Shown: positions 44,286-53,133 of the stretch, one piece after another
Layout of the letters: each line of letters begins with the position of its first letter
Numbering within the stretch: the first letter of the stretch is position 1
DNA from: Phycisphaerales bacterium
GTDB taxonomy: Bacteria; Planctomycetota; Phycisphaerae; Phycisphaerales; UBA1924
Assembly (NCBI GenBank): GCA_020847535.1
Contig: JADLBU010000031.1
Coordinates: 1-64,000, forward strand
Direction of reading: 5' to 3'
Length of the DNA stretch: 64,000 bases
Notes under the pieces: model-generated
Databases searched by the model: none
What the model saw: only the letters and a program-made list of their open reading frames with translations
What the model was told of the DNA's origin: nothing
Program-made: the position numbers and the translations under genes

Positions 44286-44846
44286 ATGCGTGACACCGCG
44301 TCCCGGCGATTCAATACAGTTTCTGTGATGCAAACTCCGCGTTCAGCCCCCGGTGATTTGGCAGCCATCCACATCCGTCACCAGATCCAGGCCGGTGATC
44401 TGGGCTTGATCGCCCGCGCGCATGGACTGATCTACTCTCGCGAGTGCGGCTTCGATGAGACCTTCGAGGCGTACGTCGCTACGCCGCTGGCCGAGTGCGT
44501 CATCCGGCGATCACCCAGTGATCGTCTCTGGATCGCCGAGCGGGCGGGGCGGTTTTTCGGGTGCATCGCGATCGTTGAGGCATCGCCATCGCGGGTCCAG
44601 CTTCGCTGGTATCTGGTCGATCCCGCCGCTCGCGGTATTGGGCTGGGCAAGCGACTGCTTCAACTGGCAGTCGAGTTCTGCCGGGAGCGGCGGTACGAGA
44701 CGTGCATTCTCTGGACAGTTGCGCAACTGACCGGGGCCGCGAACCTGTACCGATGGGCGGGCTTTCGGAAGATCCAGGAGAAGCCCGGCGTGATGTGGGG
44801 CGTTCAGGTGGTGGAGGAGAAGTACGAACTGCGGATCACGAGCTGA
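44286..44846 (+). CDS. GNAT-family N-acetyltransferase (MarR-less)
   Basis: 186 aa. The GNAT fold has AARGIGLGKRLLQLAVEFCRERRYE as the acetyl-CoA loop and helix, and LYRWAGFRKIQ near the end. It resembles the acetyltransferase half of some MarR-GNAT fusions (RHQIQAGDLGLIARAHGLIYSRECGFDETFE) though no HTH is present. ATG codons at 44265, 44286 and 44328 are possible; 44286 has GGAAG upstream. The substrate is unknown. Confidence 0.82.
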   Translation: MRDTASRRFNTVSVMQTPRSAPGDLAAIHIRHQIQAGDLGLIARAHGLIYSRECGFDETFEAYVATPLAECVIRRSPSDRLWIAERAGRFFGCIAIVEASPSRVQLRWYLVDPAARGIGLGKRLLQLAVEFCRERRYETCILWTVAQLTGAANLYRWAGFRKIQEKPGVMWGVQVVEEKYELRITS

Positions 44847-44866
44847 CCCTCGTGTGCGATCCATCG

Positions 44867-45676
44867 ATGATCACTCGAGAATCCGCGAATCACTTTGCCC
44901 GAAGCTGGATCGCGGCGTGGAACAGCCACAACCTCGACCGGCTCGCAGACCACTACGCCGACGATGTCGAGCTCGCATCGCCCTTCATCGCCTCGGTCGG
45001 CGGGGAGACTTCCGGCATTCTGCGCGGAAAGGACAATGCCAAGGCCTACTGGGCCAAGGCGCTTGCTCGCTTCCCCGACTTGCATTTCACCCTGCTGGGT
45101 TGCCACGCAGGCGCTTCAAGCATCGCCCTGAGGTACCAGTCGATCCTGGGTCTCACCGGGAACGAGGTCTTCTTTCTGAACGCGGAACGCAAGATCACCA
45201 AGGTCGCCGCCCACTACGACCAGCCAGATATCACCGTTGCCCAGAAGGACCGCCAGGAGCATTACGCCTGGCTCGGTGTTTCTCACGTCACACCCATCCT
45301 CAACGTCTCGAACCTCTCCGATAGTTTCGTGTGGTTTGAGAAGCTGGGCTTCCGCAAGTGCTGGGATTGGGGTGATCCACCCAGTTTCGGCTCGGTGGGC
45401 GCCGGTCAGATCGAGATCTTCCTCTGCCACAACGGCCAGGGCGGCCGCGGCAATCTCGCATCAACCGGTGGATCCAAGGGCGGCGATGACCGCGACAAGG
45501 GCGTTTGGATGTCGCTCTGGGTGGATGATGTCGATGCGGTCCATCGCCGCTGCGTGGATCACGGCTTGGAGGTCACTCGGACTCCGACCGATGAACCGTG
45601 GGGTGTTCGCGAGATGCACGTGCGACACCCCGATGGGCACGTGTTCCGCATGAGCAAGGGCAAAGAATGTATGTGA
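44867..45676 (+). CDS. SnoaL-like/NTF2 domain fused to a glyoxalase-type domain
   Basis: 269 aa. The first about 125 residues form a SnoaL-like polyketide-cyclase/NTF2 fold (FARSWIAAWNSHNLDRLADHYADDVELASPF). Residues about 140-265 form a vicinal-oxygen-chelate (glyoxalase/bleomycin resistance) domain (VTPILNVSNLSDSFVWFEKLGFRKCWDWG ... EMHVRHPDGHVFRMSKG). The product is a two-domain small-molecule binding or modifying protein; no catalytic activity is assigned. It begins 20 bp after the GNAT stop, so likely cotranscribed. Confidence 0.83.
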   Translation: MITRESANHFARSWIAAWNSHNLDRLADHYADDVELASPFIASVGGETSGILRGKDNAKAYWAKALARFPDLHFTLLGCHAGASSIALRYQSILGLTGNEVFFLNAERKITKVAAHYDQPDITVAQKDRQEHYAWLGVSHVTPILNVSNLSDSFVWFEKLGFRKCWDWGDPPSFGSVGAGQIEIFLCHNGQGGRGNLASTGGSKGGDDRDKGVWMSLWVDDVDAVHRRCVDHGLEVTRTPTDEPWGVREMHVRHPDGHVFRMSKGKECM

Positions 45677-45708
45677 TGTGGCCTGAGAGTCCGGCATGAC
45701 ACCGCTGG

Positions 45709-47043
45709 CTACTTGCTCATCTGCTCGAACAGCTTCTTCTCTGCCTCGCGATACTTCACGAACGCGGCATCCAGCTCCGCCATCCGCTCGGCAACCGTCT
45801 GGGGGTTGACGGTCACGGTGTCGGTGTTTTCCGCGACCGTCGTCTCAAGAGCCTCGCTCGCGGCCCGCAGGTCGCTGACCGCAGCCGCGTACGTGCGAGC
45901 AGAATCGTAAAGGAGCTGCTGTTGCAGCTCCTTGGTGTTCGGCTGAACCAGGAGCCGCCAGGGTTGAGCCCGGATCTCGATCAGGGCCAGCTTGAGCTGG
46001 TCGGTCGCCAGGCGGGTGTTCGCCAGCATATGCCTGATGTTGGGCCCTTCAGTTGCGACCATGGTGTCCAGCCGCTCCGAGAGCGATGCGAAGTTGGCCA
46101 TTGCATCGCGGGTCTGGGTCATAAGCGGATCGAGGTTGGTGTTGAGCTGGGCCGTAGCGCGGTCGATGTTGTCGATGATGCCGTCGATCTGCGGGCGGTT
46201 GTCGTTGATGACAGCCCGGCCATCGGCAATCAGACCGCGGCCGTCGTTGATCAGGCCGCTGGCGTTGTCGCGGAGGTCAACCAATCCCTTGCTGGCGCTG
46301 TCAGCATTGGCAAGGATGTCATCCACGCTGCCGGTCCAGGATGGAACCTTGTCTGAGAAGCCCTTGATCGCGCCCTTGGCATCCCCGACCCCGGCGCGGA
46401 TATCCGCCAGCGTCTGGTTGATCAGGTCCTCGTTGTCGTTGATCAGGCCGTTGATCTTGGAGATCGCATCCTTGGCCTGGGCGATCATCTGCTTGATATC
46501 CACCACCTGCTCGGTCCCGACGCCCGCCTGAGCCAGGAATGAGGGTGGGGCGATGTGCCCCATCACAGGCTCCTCGGGCATGAGCTGTGGGCTGGGTCCG
46601 ATCTGCTGGTCCGCCCGCAGCGACTCGACATCGCCCAGTGAGGCGATGTTGATCGAGGTCAGGGAGCCCAGGAGGGGCTTTTCCAGGTAGAACAGGGCGT
46701 TGTCGTAGAGCGTGAATTCGGAGCTGACAGAGACTTCGATGTCGATGCTGCCGCGGGGGGCAGCGGCAATCGTCCCGGTCTTGTCTCCGCTCGCCGGCGT
46801 CTGGGGCTTGATGATCTCGACATCTATGACCTTGCCGACCGGCTGCCCACCGAGCAGGACCGGGGAACCGGACTTGATGCCCGCCGCCCCATCGGCGATC
46901 GAGAACCGGATGGTGTACTCGGTGGTCGCCTTCAGGCGCTCCTTGAAGTCCGAGAGCACGAAGCTGGCGATCACCCCGAGGGCGAGGGACACCAGAAGGA
47001 ACGACCCGGCGAGGATGTTGTTTCGGGAGGATGACGCGGCCAT
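45709..47043 (-). CDS. MlaD-type MCE domain protein
   Basis: 444 aa. One N-terminal membrane helix (about residues 9-30), then an MCE domain (YTIRFSIADGAAGIKSGSPVLLGGQPVGKVIDVE near 43-76), which in MlaD/Mce proteins forms hexameric lipid tunnels between membranes. The remainder is a long helical region with repeated Asn/Asp-Ile segments (LINDNEDLINQ, LINDGRGLIADGRAVINDNRPQIDGI). The MlaE permease and MlaF ATPase are not adjacent. Predicted role: phospholipid transport at the envelope. Confidence 0.86.
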   Translation of the reverse strand: MAASSSRNNILAGSFLLVSLALGVIASFVLSDFKERLKATTEYTIRFSIADGAAGIKSGSPVLLGGQPVGKVIDVEIIKPQTPASGDKTGTIAAAPRGSIDIEVSVSSEFTLYDNALFYLEKPLLGSLTSINIASLGDVESLRADQQIGPSPQLMPEEPVMGHIAPPSFLAQAGVGTEQVVDIKQMIAQAKDAISKINGLINDNEDLINQTLADIRAGVGDAKGAIKGFSDKVPSWTGSVDDILANADSASKGLVDLRDNASGLINDGRGLIADGRAVINDNRPQIDGIIDNIDRATAQLNTNLDPLMTQTRDAMANFASLSERLDTMVATEGPNIRHMLANTRLATDQLKLALIEIRAQPWRLLVQPNTKELQQQLLYDSARTYAAAVSDLRAASEALETTVAENTDTVTVNPQTVAERMAELDAAFVKYREAEKKLFEQMSK

Positions 47044-47134
47044 GAGACTGCAAGGGTACAGCGCCCGATGATTCCCTGCCCGGGCTCATCAGAAACCGCT
47101 CGTCGGCGGACTTTGAAGCCACCCGAGTACCCGA

Positions 47135-49114
47135 TCACGGGTTTGGGCCGGTCTTGAGCGATTCGGTGATCGAAACTTCCTGCAGCCGAACGCTCTGGCG
47201 ATCCAGGCGATCCTTGGCCTGGTGCAGCTCGTTGGCATCCGCGGCTTGCCAGTCGGCTCCCGCGGCATCCACGAGCGCCCGCAGTTCATCGATATATTTT
47301 TCCAGTGATGCCCGGTATTCGGGATCGAGCAGGTGCCCGAACTTGGTCAGGCGATCCCCGATCCACTTCAGATCAAGTCTGCTATTGACCACCAGATCCA
47401 CGATCCGGTGCCGGGTCATGTCCTCCCGGGCGTGGGTCAGCGATTCCCGCTCGATGCGATCAACCTCTTCACGGGTCAGCCCATGATTCGGGATCACCTG
47501 TACCGCGGCGCGCCGCCCCGATCGCCGCTCGATCGCCGAGACATTCAGCACGCCGTTGGAATCCACGAGAAACTCGATCCCCAACTGCGGAATCCCGGCC
47601 GGCATGGGCGGGATTCCGCGTATGTGGAACAGTCCCAGGCTTCGGCAGTCGGTCGCCATCTCCCGTTCACCCTGAAGGATGTGGATCTTGATCGAGGTCT
47701 GCCCATCGACGCTGGTCGAGAACATCTCGCTTGCCCGCGTCGGCACCGTGGAGTTGCGGACGATGATCTTGGCGACCGCCCCGCCGACGGTTTCGATTCC
47801 CAACGAGAGCGGGATGACATCAAGGAGCAGTTGGCCCGTGGTGGTCCCGGCCAGGATTGAAGCCTGTACCGCCGCTCCCAGGGCGACGACCCGGTCCGGA
47901 TCGAGCGCGGTATACGGCTCCTGCCCGAAGAGCTCCCCGACGCGCTGCCGGACAAGCGGGATCCGTGTTGAGCCGCCCACGAGCACGACCGAATCGATCT
48001 GGTGGGATCCCGGGGATTTCAGCCGTCGCTGTGCGTCGGCCAGTGCGGCTTGGCAGCTCTGCAGGGATCGCTCCACCCAGGGCTCGATCAGGGCTTCCAG
48101 CTCCGCACGCGTGACCTGACGCTCGAGCTGGGCGCCCGAATCCAGCGTCATGCGTATTTCAACCCGTTCCGAATCGCTCAGTTTGCACTTGGCACGTTCG
48201 GCCGCCGCGATCAGCCTCTGCAGTTCCGCAGGCGTGAGCGAGCCGCGGGATCGATCCCCCAGCACCAGGTCCACGAGCATCCGATCGACATCATCCCCGC
48301 CGAGGTGGGTATCCCCCGCGGTCGCCAGCACCTGGAAGAACGATGTCTCCGCCCCATCCGAGATCGCGCTGGAGAGCTTGAGTATCGAAATGTCGAAGGT
48401 TCCGCCTCCCAGGTCGTACACCGCGACCACCCGGGGCCCCTTGTTGCGATCGCTCGCCCGGTCCAATCCCAGCCCGTACGCCAGCGCTGCTGCGGTCGGC
48501 TCGTTGACGATGCGAACCACCTCCAGGCCGGCGAGTCTTCCGGCATCCCTGGTTGCCTGCCGCTGGGCATCATCGAAATACGCCGGCACGGTGATGACCG
48601 CCTTGCGGACCTCGACGCCCAGCGCTGCCGATGCCTGATCCTTCAGCACGCGCAGGATGTGGGCTGAGATCTCCTGTGGGGACACCAGTCGGTCGCCCTG
48701 GGGAGTTGGTATGACAACGCGAGCGGTGTCCTGGTCACCCTTGGCGACTCGGAACGAGAGGTACGGGATGTCCCCGGCGGCGTCGGCGAGCGAGCGTCCC
48801 AACAGCCGTTTGACGCTGCTGAACGTGCTTTGAGCAAAGTCCGCGGCACCGGCCCGTGCCTCGTGTCCAACGATGGGCTCGAGCGATCCACCCGCCGCGG
48901 GCATGAGGCGTACCACGCTGGGCAACTGCCCTCGACCCTGGGAATCCGTGAGGATCCGCGGCCCCCGTTCATCGCATACGGCGACCAGGCTGTTGGTCGT
49001 GCCCAGATCGATCCCGACGACGACCTCGCGGGCTTGCTCGGGAATCTGTGCCTTGGGGGCGGTCGTGGCGGCGGTCGTGGGGGTGGTCGTGGGGGTGGGG
49101 GTGGGGTCGGACAC
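47135..49114 (-). CDS. Hsp70-family chaperone, HscA-like
   Basis: About 659 aa from GTG 49114 (TTG 49123 is an alternative). After a Pro/Thr-rich head (TPTPTTTPTTAATTAP), the ATPase domain has VVGIDLGTTNSLVAV near 30-44, VPAYFDDAQRQATRDAGRLAGL, and AVYDLGGGTFDISIL. The substrate-binding region includes the DVIPLSLGIETVGG motif. The overall pattern resembles HscA, the Fe-S-assembly Hsp70, more than DnaK; no DnaK-like C-terminal EEVD tail is seen. It is 26 bp downstream of an Nfu-N domain gene, which supports Fe-S or related assembly. No HscB/J-protein is adjacent. Confidence 0.9.
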   Translation of the reverse strand: MSDPTPTPTTTPTTAATTAPKAQIPEQAREVVVGIDLGTTNSLVAVCDERGPRILTDSQGRGQLPSVVRLMPAAGGSLEPIVGHEARAGAADFAQSTFSSVKRLLGRSLADAAGDIPYLSFRVAKGDQDTARVVIPTPQGDRLVSPQEISAHILRVLKDQASAALGVEVRKAVITVPAYFDDAQRQATRDAGRLAGLEVVRIVNEPTAAALAYGLGLDRASDRNKGPRVVAVYDLGGGTFDISILKLSSAISDGAETSFFQVLATAGDTHLGGDDVDRMLVDLVLGDRSRGSLTPAELQRLIAAAERAKCKLSDSERVEIRMTLDSGAQLERQVTRAELEALIEPWVERSLQSCQAALADAQRRLKSPGSHQIDSVVLVGGSTRIPLVRQRVGELFGQEPYTALDPDRVVALGAAVQASILAGTTTGQLLLDVIPLSLGIETVGGAVAKIIVRNSTVPTRASEMFSTSVDGQTSIKIHILQGEREMATDCRSLGLFHIRGIPPMPAGIPQLGIEFLVDSNGVLNVSAIERRSGRRAAVQVIPNHGLTREEVDRIERESLTHAREDMTRHRIVDLVVNSRLDLKWIGDRLTKFGHLLDPEYRASLEKYIDELRALVDAAGADWQAADANELHQAKDRLDRQSVRLQEVSITESLKTGPNP

Positions 49115-49140
49115 GCCGGACAATATGCCGGCCCGGCCAA

Positions 49141-49458
49141 TTACCCGGTCGGGGATGAGCCGAGCTCTTGCCGTAGGATCCGTTCCAGCCCCTGCTTAAT
49201 CGGCTTCCAGTCCTTGCCGGGCTCCCGGTTGATGGTGAGCCACAAGTCGGCGATCAGGACGTTGACGACCCCGGGGATGCCGAAGATCGCGCTGGCGAGC
49301 GGATCCTCCTTCCCCGTCTCTGCGGAGGAATAGGAGCGAGGCCCCGGTCGCCCCGGCAGCGCGGGGATGGGCTGCTCCACCACGCACTTGATCGCGTTGG
49401 GATTGGGTGTGTCCTGGTAGCGGATGCCCGGAGATTTCGCGTTGGATGACCCAGCCAT
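49141..49458 (-). CDS. Nfu/NifU N-terminal-domain protein
   Basis: 105 aa. It matches the Nfu N-terminal domain (PF08712-like): YQDTPNPNAIKCVVEQPI near the start, then DPLASAIFGIPGVVNVLIADLWLTINR. Family proteins usually carry a C-terminal NifU CxxC Fe-S domain, which is missing here, so it is a stand-alone N domain. The longer ORF in the track (466 aa) is the shadow of cdaA. ATG 49458 is close to the divergent cdaA promoter. It probably works with the Hsp70 gene that follows. Confidence 0.83.
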   Translation of the reverse strand: MAGSSNAKSPGIRYQDTPNPNAIKCVVEQPIPALPGRPGPRSYSSAETGKEDPLASAIFGIPGVVNVLIADLWLTINREPGKDWKPIKQGLERILRQELGSSPTG

Positions 49459-49614
49459 GACCACGCCTCGGTACGCGAAACATCGAAGATCGGCCGTCAC
49501 TTGCATGAGGCTCGGGCCGCAACGCCGAATACACTGAGAGAGTAGCCTCGCAGGGGAGTCGTTGCCCCCTCGGGGCAGCAACCCCACACGTCCCAGGGGT
49601 ATGCGGAGGATTGC

Positions 49615-50619
49615 GTGCGGCTCTGGACGCCGATTCAAGACCTGCTGGATCGCATCTCGGCCTACCCGCCGTACGTGGTGGTCGCCGAGCTGCTGCTCAT
49701 CTGGCTGGTTGTCTACGGCATCCTTCGCTTCGTCCAGGGAACCCGCGCCGCGGGCGCCCTCAAGGGCATGCTCGTCGTGCTCATCATCGCCGCCGTGGTT
49801 TCCCGCGTCCTGGGCGTCACCGAGGCCTTCCAGCGGATCTCCTACCTCTACGAGCGATTCGTCGCCCTGGTCGCCGTCGCTCTTGTGGTTATCTTCCAGC
49901 CCGAACTGCGGAGGGCCCTTGTCCGGCTGGGCGAAACCCCCTTCTTCCGCAGCACCCCCTCGGATATCGCCTACACAGTCAACGAGATTGCCGAGGCCAG
50001 CGCCTTCCTCAGCCGGGCTCGTTTCGGGGGGCTTATCGTCATCGAGCGCAGCGTGGGGCTCACCGGCCTGCTCGAAGGCGGCACGGTTCTCAATTCCGAA
50101 CTCAGCGCCCGGCTGCTGCAGACGATCTTCTTTCCGGGCTCGGCCCTTCACGACCTGGCCGTCATCGTCCGCGGACGCCGCATCCACGCCGCGGGCGTGC
50201 AACTCCCGCTCGCCGACCCCAGCGACATGCCCGATCCGCGCTTTGGATCCCGCCACCGCGCTGCCGTCGGGCTGACGAAAGAGTGCGATGCACTGGTTGT
50301 CGTGATCAGCGAGGAAACCGGCGGGATGCGCATTGCAGAACGAGGCAGGCTCTCGGCTCCCATGGATGAGGATCAACTCCGCGACGAGCTCAGAGCCCGC
50401 CTGACCCGTGCCCAGAAGGCAGCAGCCGCCGCCGCCAAGCAGGCTGCCGCTTCCGCGCCCGACCCGGCCGTCGGCAGCGATGGCCATGGTGCAACCGGCG
50501 AAGTGGATGGGCAGGATCCCAATTCCATGGCCGAGCATCACCCTGACGCCGAAGATGAGAGCCGGATTGCTCGGGATCTCCCACCCGATGAGCCTAGATC
50601 CGACAAGGAGGTTGCATAG
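49615..50619 (+). CDS. cdaA: Diadenylate cyclase CdaA (c-di-AMP synthase)
   Basis: 334 aa from GTG 49615 with GGAGG just upstream. Three N-terminal membrane helices (residues about 20-40, 50-70, 75-95) precede the DAC domain, which makes c-di-AMP from two ATP. RHRAA near residue 213 and VVISEETGGM are intact; the catalytic DGA motif, however, reads LHDLAV near residue 178. The Ala/Lys-rich C-terminal tail is unusual. It is followed after three bases by cdaR, the standard partner. Confidence 0.92.
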   Translation: MRLWTPIQDLLDRISAYPPYVVVAELLLIWLVVYGILRFVQGTRAAGALKGMLVVLIIAAVVSRVLGVTEAFQRISYLYERFVALVAVALVVIFQPELRRALVRLGETPFFRSTPSDIAYTVNEIAEASAFLSRARFGGLIVIERSVGLTGLLEGGTVLNSELSARLLQTIFFPGSALHDLAVIVRGRRIHAAGVQLPLADPSDMPDPRFGSRHRAAVGLTKECDALVVVISEETGGMRIAERGRLSAPMDEDQLRDELRARLTRAQKAAAAAAKQAAASAPDPAVGSDGHGATGEVDGQDPNSMAEHHPDAEDESRIARDLPPDEPRSDKEVA

Positions 50620-50622
50620 GCC

Positions 50623-51657
50623 ATGTGGGATCGCGTCAAGACATTCCTGCTGGTGACCGTCATCACGGCGATGATCTGGACGTTCGCCGAGGCCGAGAGC
50701 CTTACTAGCAGGGCCCTGCGCGTCGAGGTGGCCTTCATCACCGATACGCAGACTGGCCGGTTTATTGATGTATCCGAGGGCCAGGGCTGGACCGGCCGGG
50801 CCGAGGTCACCTTCGAGGGCTCCACGTCATCGGTCGGGGAACTCGAATCCATCCTCCGGCGCGGCGTCAGCCTTCGGGCCGGCATGGAGGGTGTGCCCTC
50901 CGAGCCCGGCGAATACCTCTGGAATCTTCACCAGGCTTTGCGCGCCGTCCCTGAGCTTGATAACACGGGCGTCACGCTTGTCAAGGTCGATCCCCCGACC
51001 CTTCGGATCGCCGTTGACACCCTTGTGAGCCGCGAACTGAAGATCTCCGCCGATGCCCCCGGCGTGGTGGTTGACGGCGTGATCGAATGCAAGCCCGCAC
51101 AGGCCAAGCTCATCTACCCGGCCACTCTGGCAAGTCACCTTGCCCCCGAAGCCGTCATTACGGCGCGAGTCGATGAGCAAGCCGTCGGAAAGCTGGTTCC
51201 CGGCAGGCTGGAGGTCGTCCCGGGAGTGCCCCTCCTGCCCCCCCTATCGCTGGCCGGCCAGCCGCGGGTCAGGATCGAGCCCGACCGCGCGGAGGTGACC
51301 CTCAAGCTCCGTTCTCGCACCGATTCCTACACGATCGCCAGCGTCCCCGTGCATCTCAAGATCGCCGCCGGGGAGTTGAGCCGCTGGAACATCGACATCC
51401 CCGACGAGGACCGGTTCGTCCGGGATGTCAAGGTCAGCGGACCCAGCGAGCTTGTGGACCGGGTCCGCCGCGGAGAAATCCGCGTCACCGCGGTCCTTCC
51501 GCTCTCCTTCGATGAGCTCGAACGCGGTGTCACCAACAAGGATGTTGTATTCGCCGAGATCCCCACGGACCTTACGTTTGATGCCGATCGCCTCAACATC
51601 CGGCTCAAGATCACCAAGCGTGAGGCGCCCGATCCCTCCCGCCCCCCATCCGAATGA
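50623..51657 (+). CDS. cdaR: CdaR-like YbbR-domain protein, regulator of CdaA
   Basis: 344 aa with an N-terminal membrane helix (TFLLVTVITAMIWTFAE, residues about 7-25) and extracytoplasmic YbbR repeats (for example ISADAPGVVVDGVIECKPAQAKLIYPA and VPVHLKIAAG). In other bacteria CdaR binds CdaA and tunes its activity at the membrane. The very short gap behind cdaA supports cotranscription and function. The sequence is diverged and its repeat number is not certain by eye. Confidence 0.85.
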   Translation: MWDRVKTFLLVTVITAMIWTFAEAESLTSRALRVEVAFITDTQTGRFIDVSEGQGWTGRAEVTFEGSTSSVGELESILRRGVSLRAGMEGVPSEPGEYLWNLHQALRAVPELDNTGVTLVKVDPPTLRIAVDTLVSRELKISADAPGVVVDGVIECKPAQAKLIYPATLASHLAPEAVITARVDEQAVGKLVPGRLEVVPGVPLLPPLSLAGQPRVRIEPDRAEVTLKLRSRTDSYTIASVPVHLKIAAGELSRWNIDIPDEDRFVRDVKVSGPSELVDRVRRGEIRVTAVLPLSFDELERGVTNKDVVFAEIPTDLTFDADRLNIRLKITKREAPDPSRPPSE

Positions 51658-51703
51658 ACCAGCCGCCCCACCGGCGCCCCGAACTTGCTAGCCTGAGCAC
51701 CAC

Positions 51704-53119
51704 ATGCGGCACTTTGACCTCTGTGTGATTGGTTCTGGCGCGGGCGGGCAGCGTGCGGCGATCCAGGCGGCCAAGCTCGGAAAGCGGGTCTGCGTCGTCG
51801 AACGTCGCGAGGTTGTCGGCGGCGCGGCGGTCAACACCGGCACCATCCCCTCCAAGGCCCTGCGCGAGGCGATCCTCCAGGCTTCCGGCTGCCGGGTCGC
51901 GATCCCGGGGGGCGCGGATTTGCTCCAGGTCCGCGGCCTTGACATGCCGCACCTCATGAACTCCTGCCAGGAGGTCATCAATGCCGAGATCAACCTGCTG
52001 CGAGGCCACTTCAACAGCAACGGCATACACCTCATCAACGGGCTCGGCAAGTTCAAGGATGCCACAACCATCGAGGTCGTCGGTGAGCACAGCGCCGAGA
52101 CGGTCCAGGCCGACCACACCGTGATCGCCGTCGGCACGACCCCCGCCAAGCCATCCGACGTCCCCTTCGACGCCGACAACATCATCACCTCCGATGAACT
52201 CCTTCAGCTCAAGATCCTCCCTCGTTCCATGATCGTCGTGGGGGGCGGGGTCATCGGCACCGAGTACGCCTCGATGCTCTCGGCAATCGGTGTCAAGACG
52301 ACGCTCATCGAGGGCAAGTCCCGGCTCCTGGATTTCGTGGACAGCGAGATCCTCGAGGCGTTTCAGTATCACGCCCGCCAGGGCGGCATGACGCTTCGCA
52401 TGGGAGAAAAGGTCGTCAAGATCTCCTCCATCGAAGCTCCCGCCGGCGCCCGCACCAGCGATGGCGTCATGGTCGAGGCGATGCTCGAGAGCGGCAAGAC
52501 GCTGCGTGCAGATGCGCTCCTTTACGCGATCGGGCGCCAGGGCGCCACCGAGGGCCTGGGTCTTGAGAACGCGGGCCTCGCCGCCGACAACCGCGGGCGT
52601 ATCAAGGTCAACGAGCGTTACCAGACCAGCGTTCCCAACATCTACGCCGTCGGGGATGTCATCGGTTTCCCGGCGCTTGCCAGCACCAGCATGGAGCAAG
52701 GCCGGCTTTCGGCATGCTACATGTTCGGGGAGCAGTGCGAGCGCATGGATGAACTGCTTCCCTACGGCGTCTACACGATCCCCGAGATCTCGATGGTCGG
52801 CTGGACCGAGGAGCGACTGACAGCCGAGGGCATCCCGTACGAATCCGGGCTGGCCCAGTACAAGGAGATCGCCCGTGGCCAGTTGATGGGGGATGACATC
52901 GGCATGCTCAAGATGCTGATCCATCAGGAATCGCACGCGATCCTCGGCGTGCATGCGATCGGCACCGGGGCGACCGAACTCATCCACATCGGCCAGACCG
53001 CGATCGCCTTCAAGGCGACGGCCGAGCACTTCGTCAACACCGTCTTCAACTACCCGACGCTGGCCGAGTGCTACAAGGTGGCAGCGCTCAACGGGCTCAA
53101 CAAGCTGCGCAGTGTCTGA
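51704..53119 (+). CDS. sthA: Soluble (Si-specific) NAD(P)+ transhydrogenase
   Basis: 471 aa flavoprotein of the disulfide-reductase fold that transfers hydride between NADPH and NAD+. FAD-binding CVIGSGAGGQRAAIQAAKLGKRV starts near residue 6. The region that is CxxxxC in lipoamide dehydrogenase here reads GGAAVNTGTIPSKALREA, lacking the redox cysteines, as is usual for SthA. NAD(P)-site VVGGGVIGTEYASML near 178 and C-terminal HAIGTGATELIHIGQ follow. ATG 51704. Confidence 0.95.
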   Translation: MRHFDLCVIGSGAGGQRAAIQAAKLGKRVCVVERREVVGGAAVNTGTIPSKALREAILQASGCRVAIPGGADLLQVRGLDMPHLMNSCQEVINAEINLLRGHFNSNGIHLINGLGKFKDATTIEVVGEHSAETVQADHTVIAVGTTPAKPSDVPFDADNIITSDELLQLKILPRSMIVVGGGVIGTEYASMLSAIGVKTTLIEGKSRLLDFVDSEILEAFQYHARQGGMTLRMGEKVVKISSIEAPAGARTSDGVMVEAMLESGKTLRADALLYAIGRQGATEGLGLENAGLAADNRGRIKVNERYQTSVPNIYAVGDVIGFPALASTSMEQGRLSACYMFGEQCERMDELLPYGVYTIPEISMVGWTEERLTAEGIPYESGLAQYKEIARGQLMGDDIGMLKMLIHQESHAILGVHAIGTGATELIHIGQTAIAFKATAEHFVNTVFNYPTLAECYKVAALNGLNKLRSV

Positions 53120-53133
53120 GTGCAGCGCGGCGT

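Noticed and set aside
49141-50541. 466-aa minus ORF over cdaA
   Set aside because: It is the shadow of cdaA except for its last 105 codons, which are the Nfu N-domain gene.
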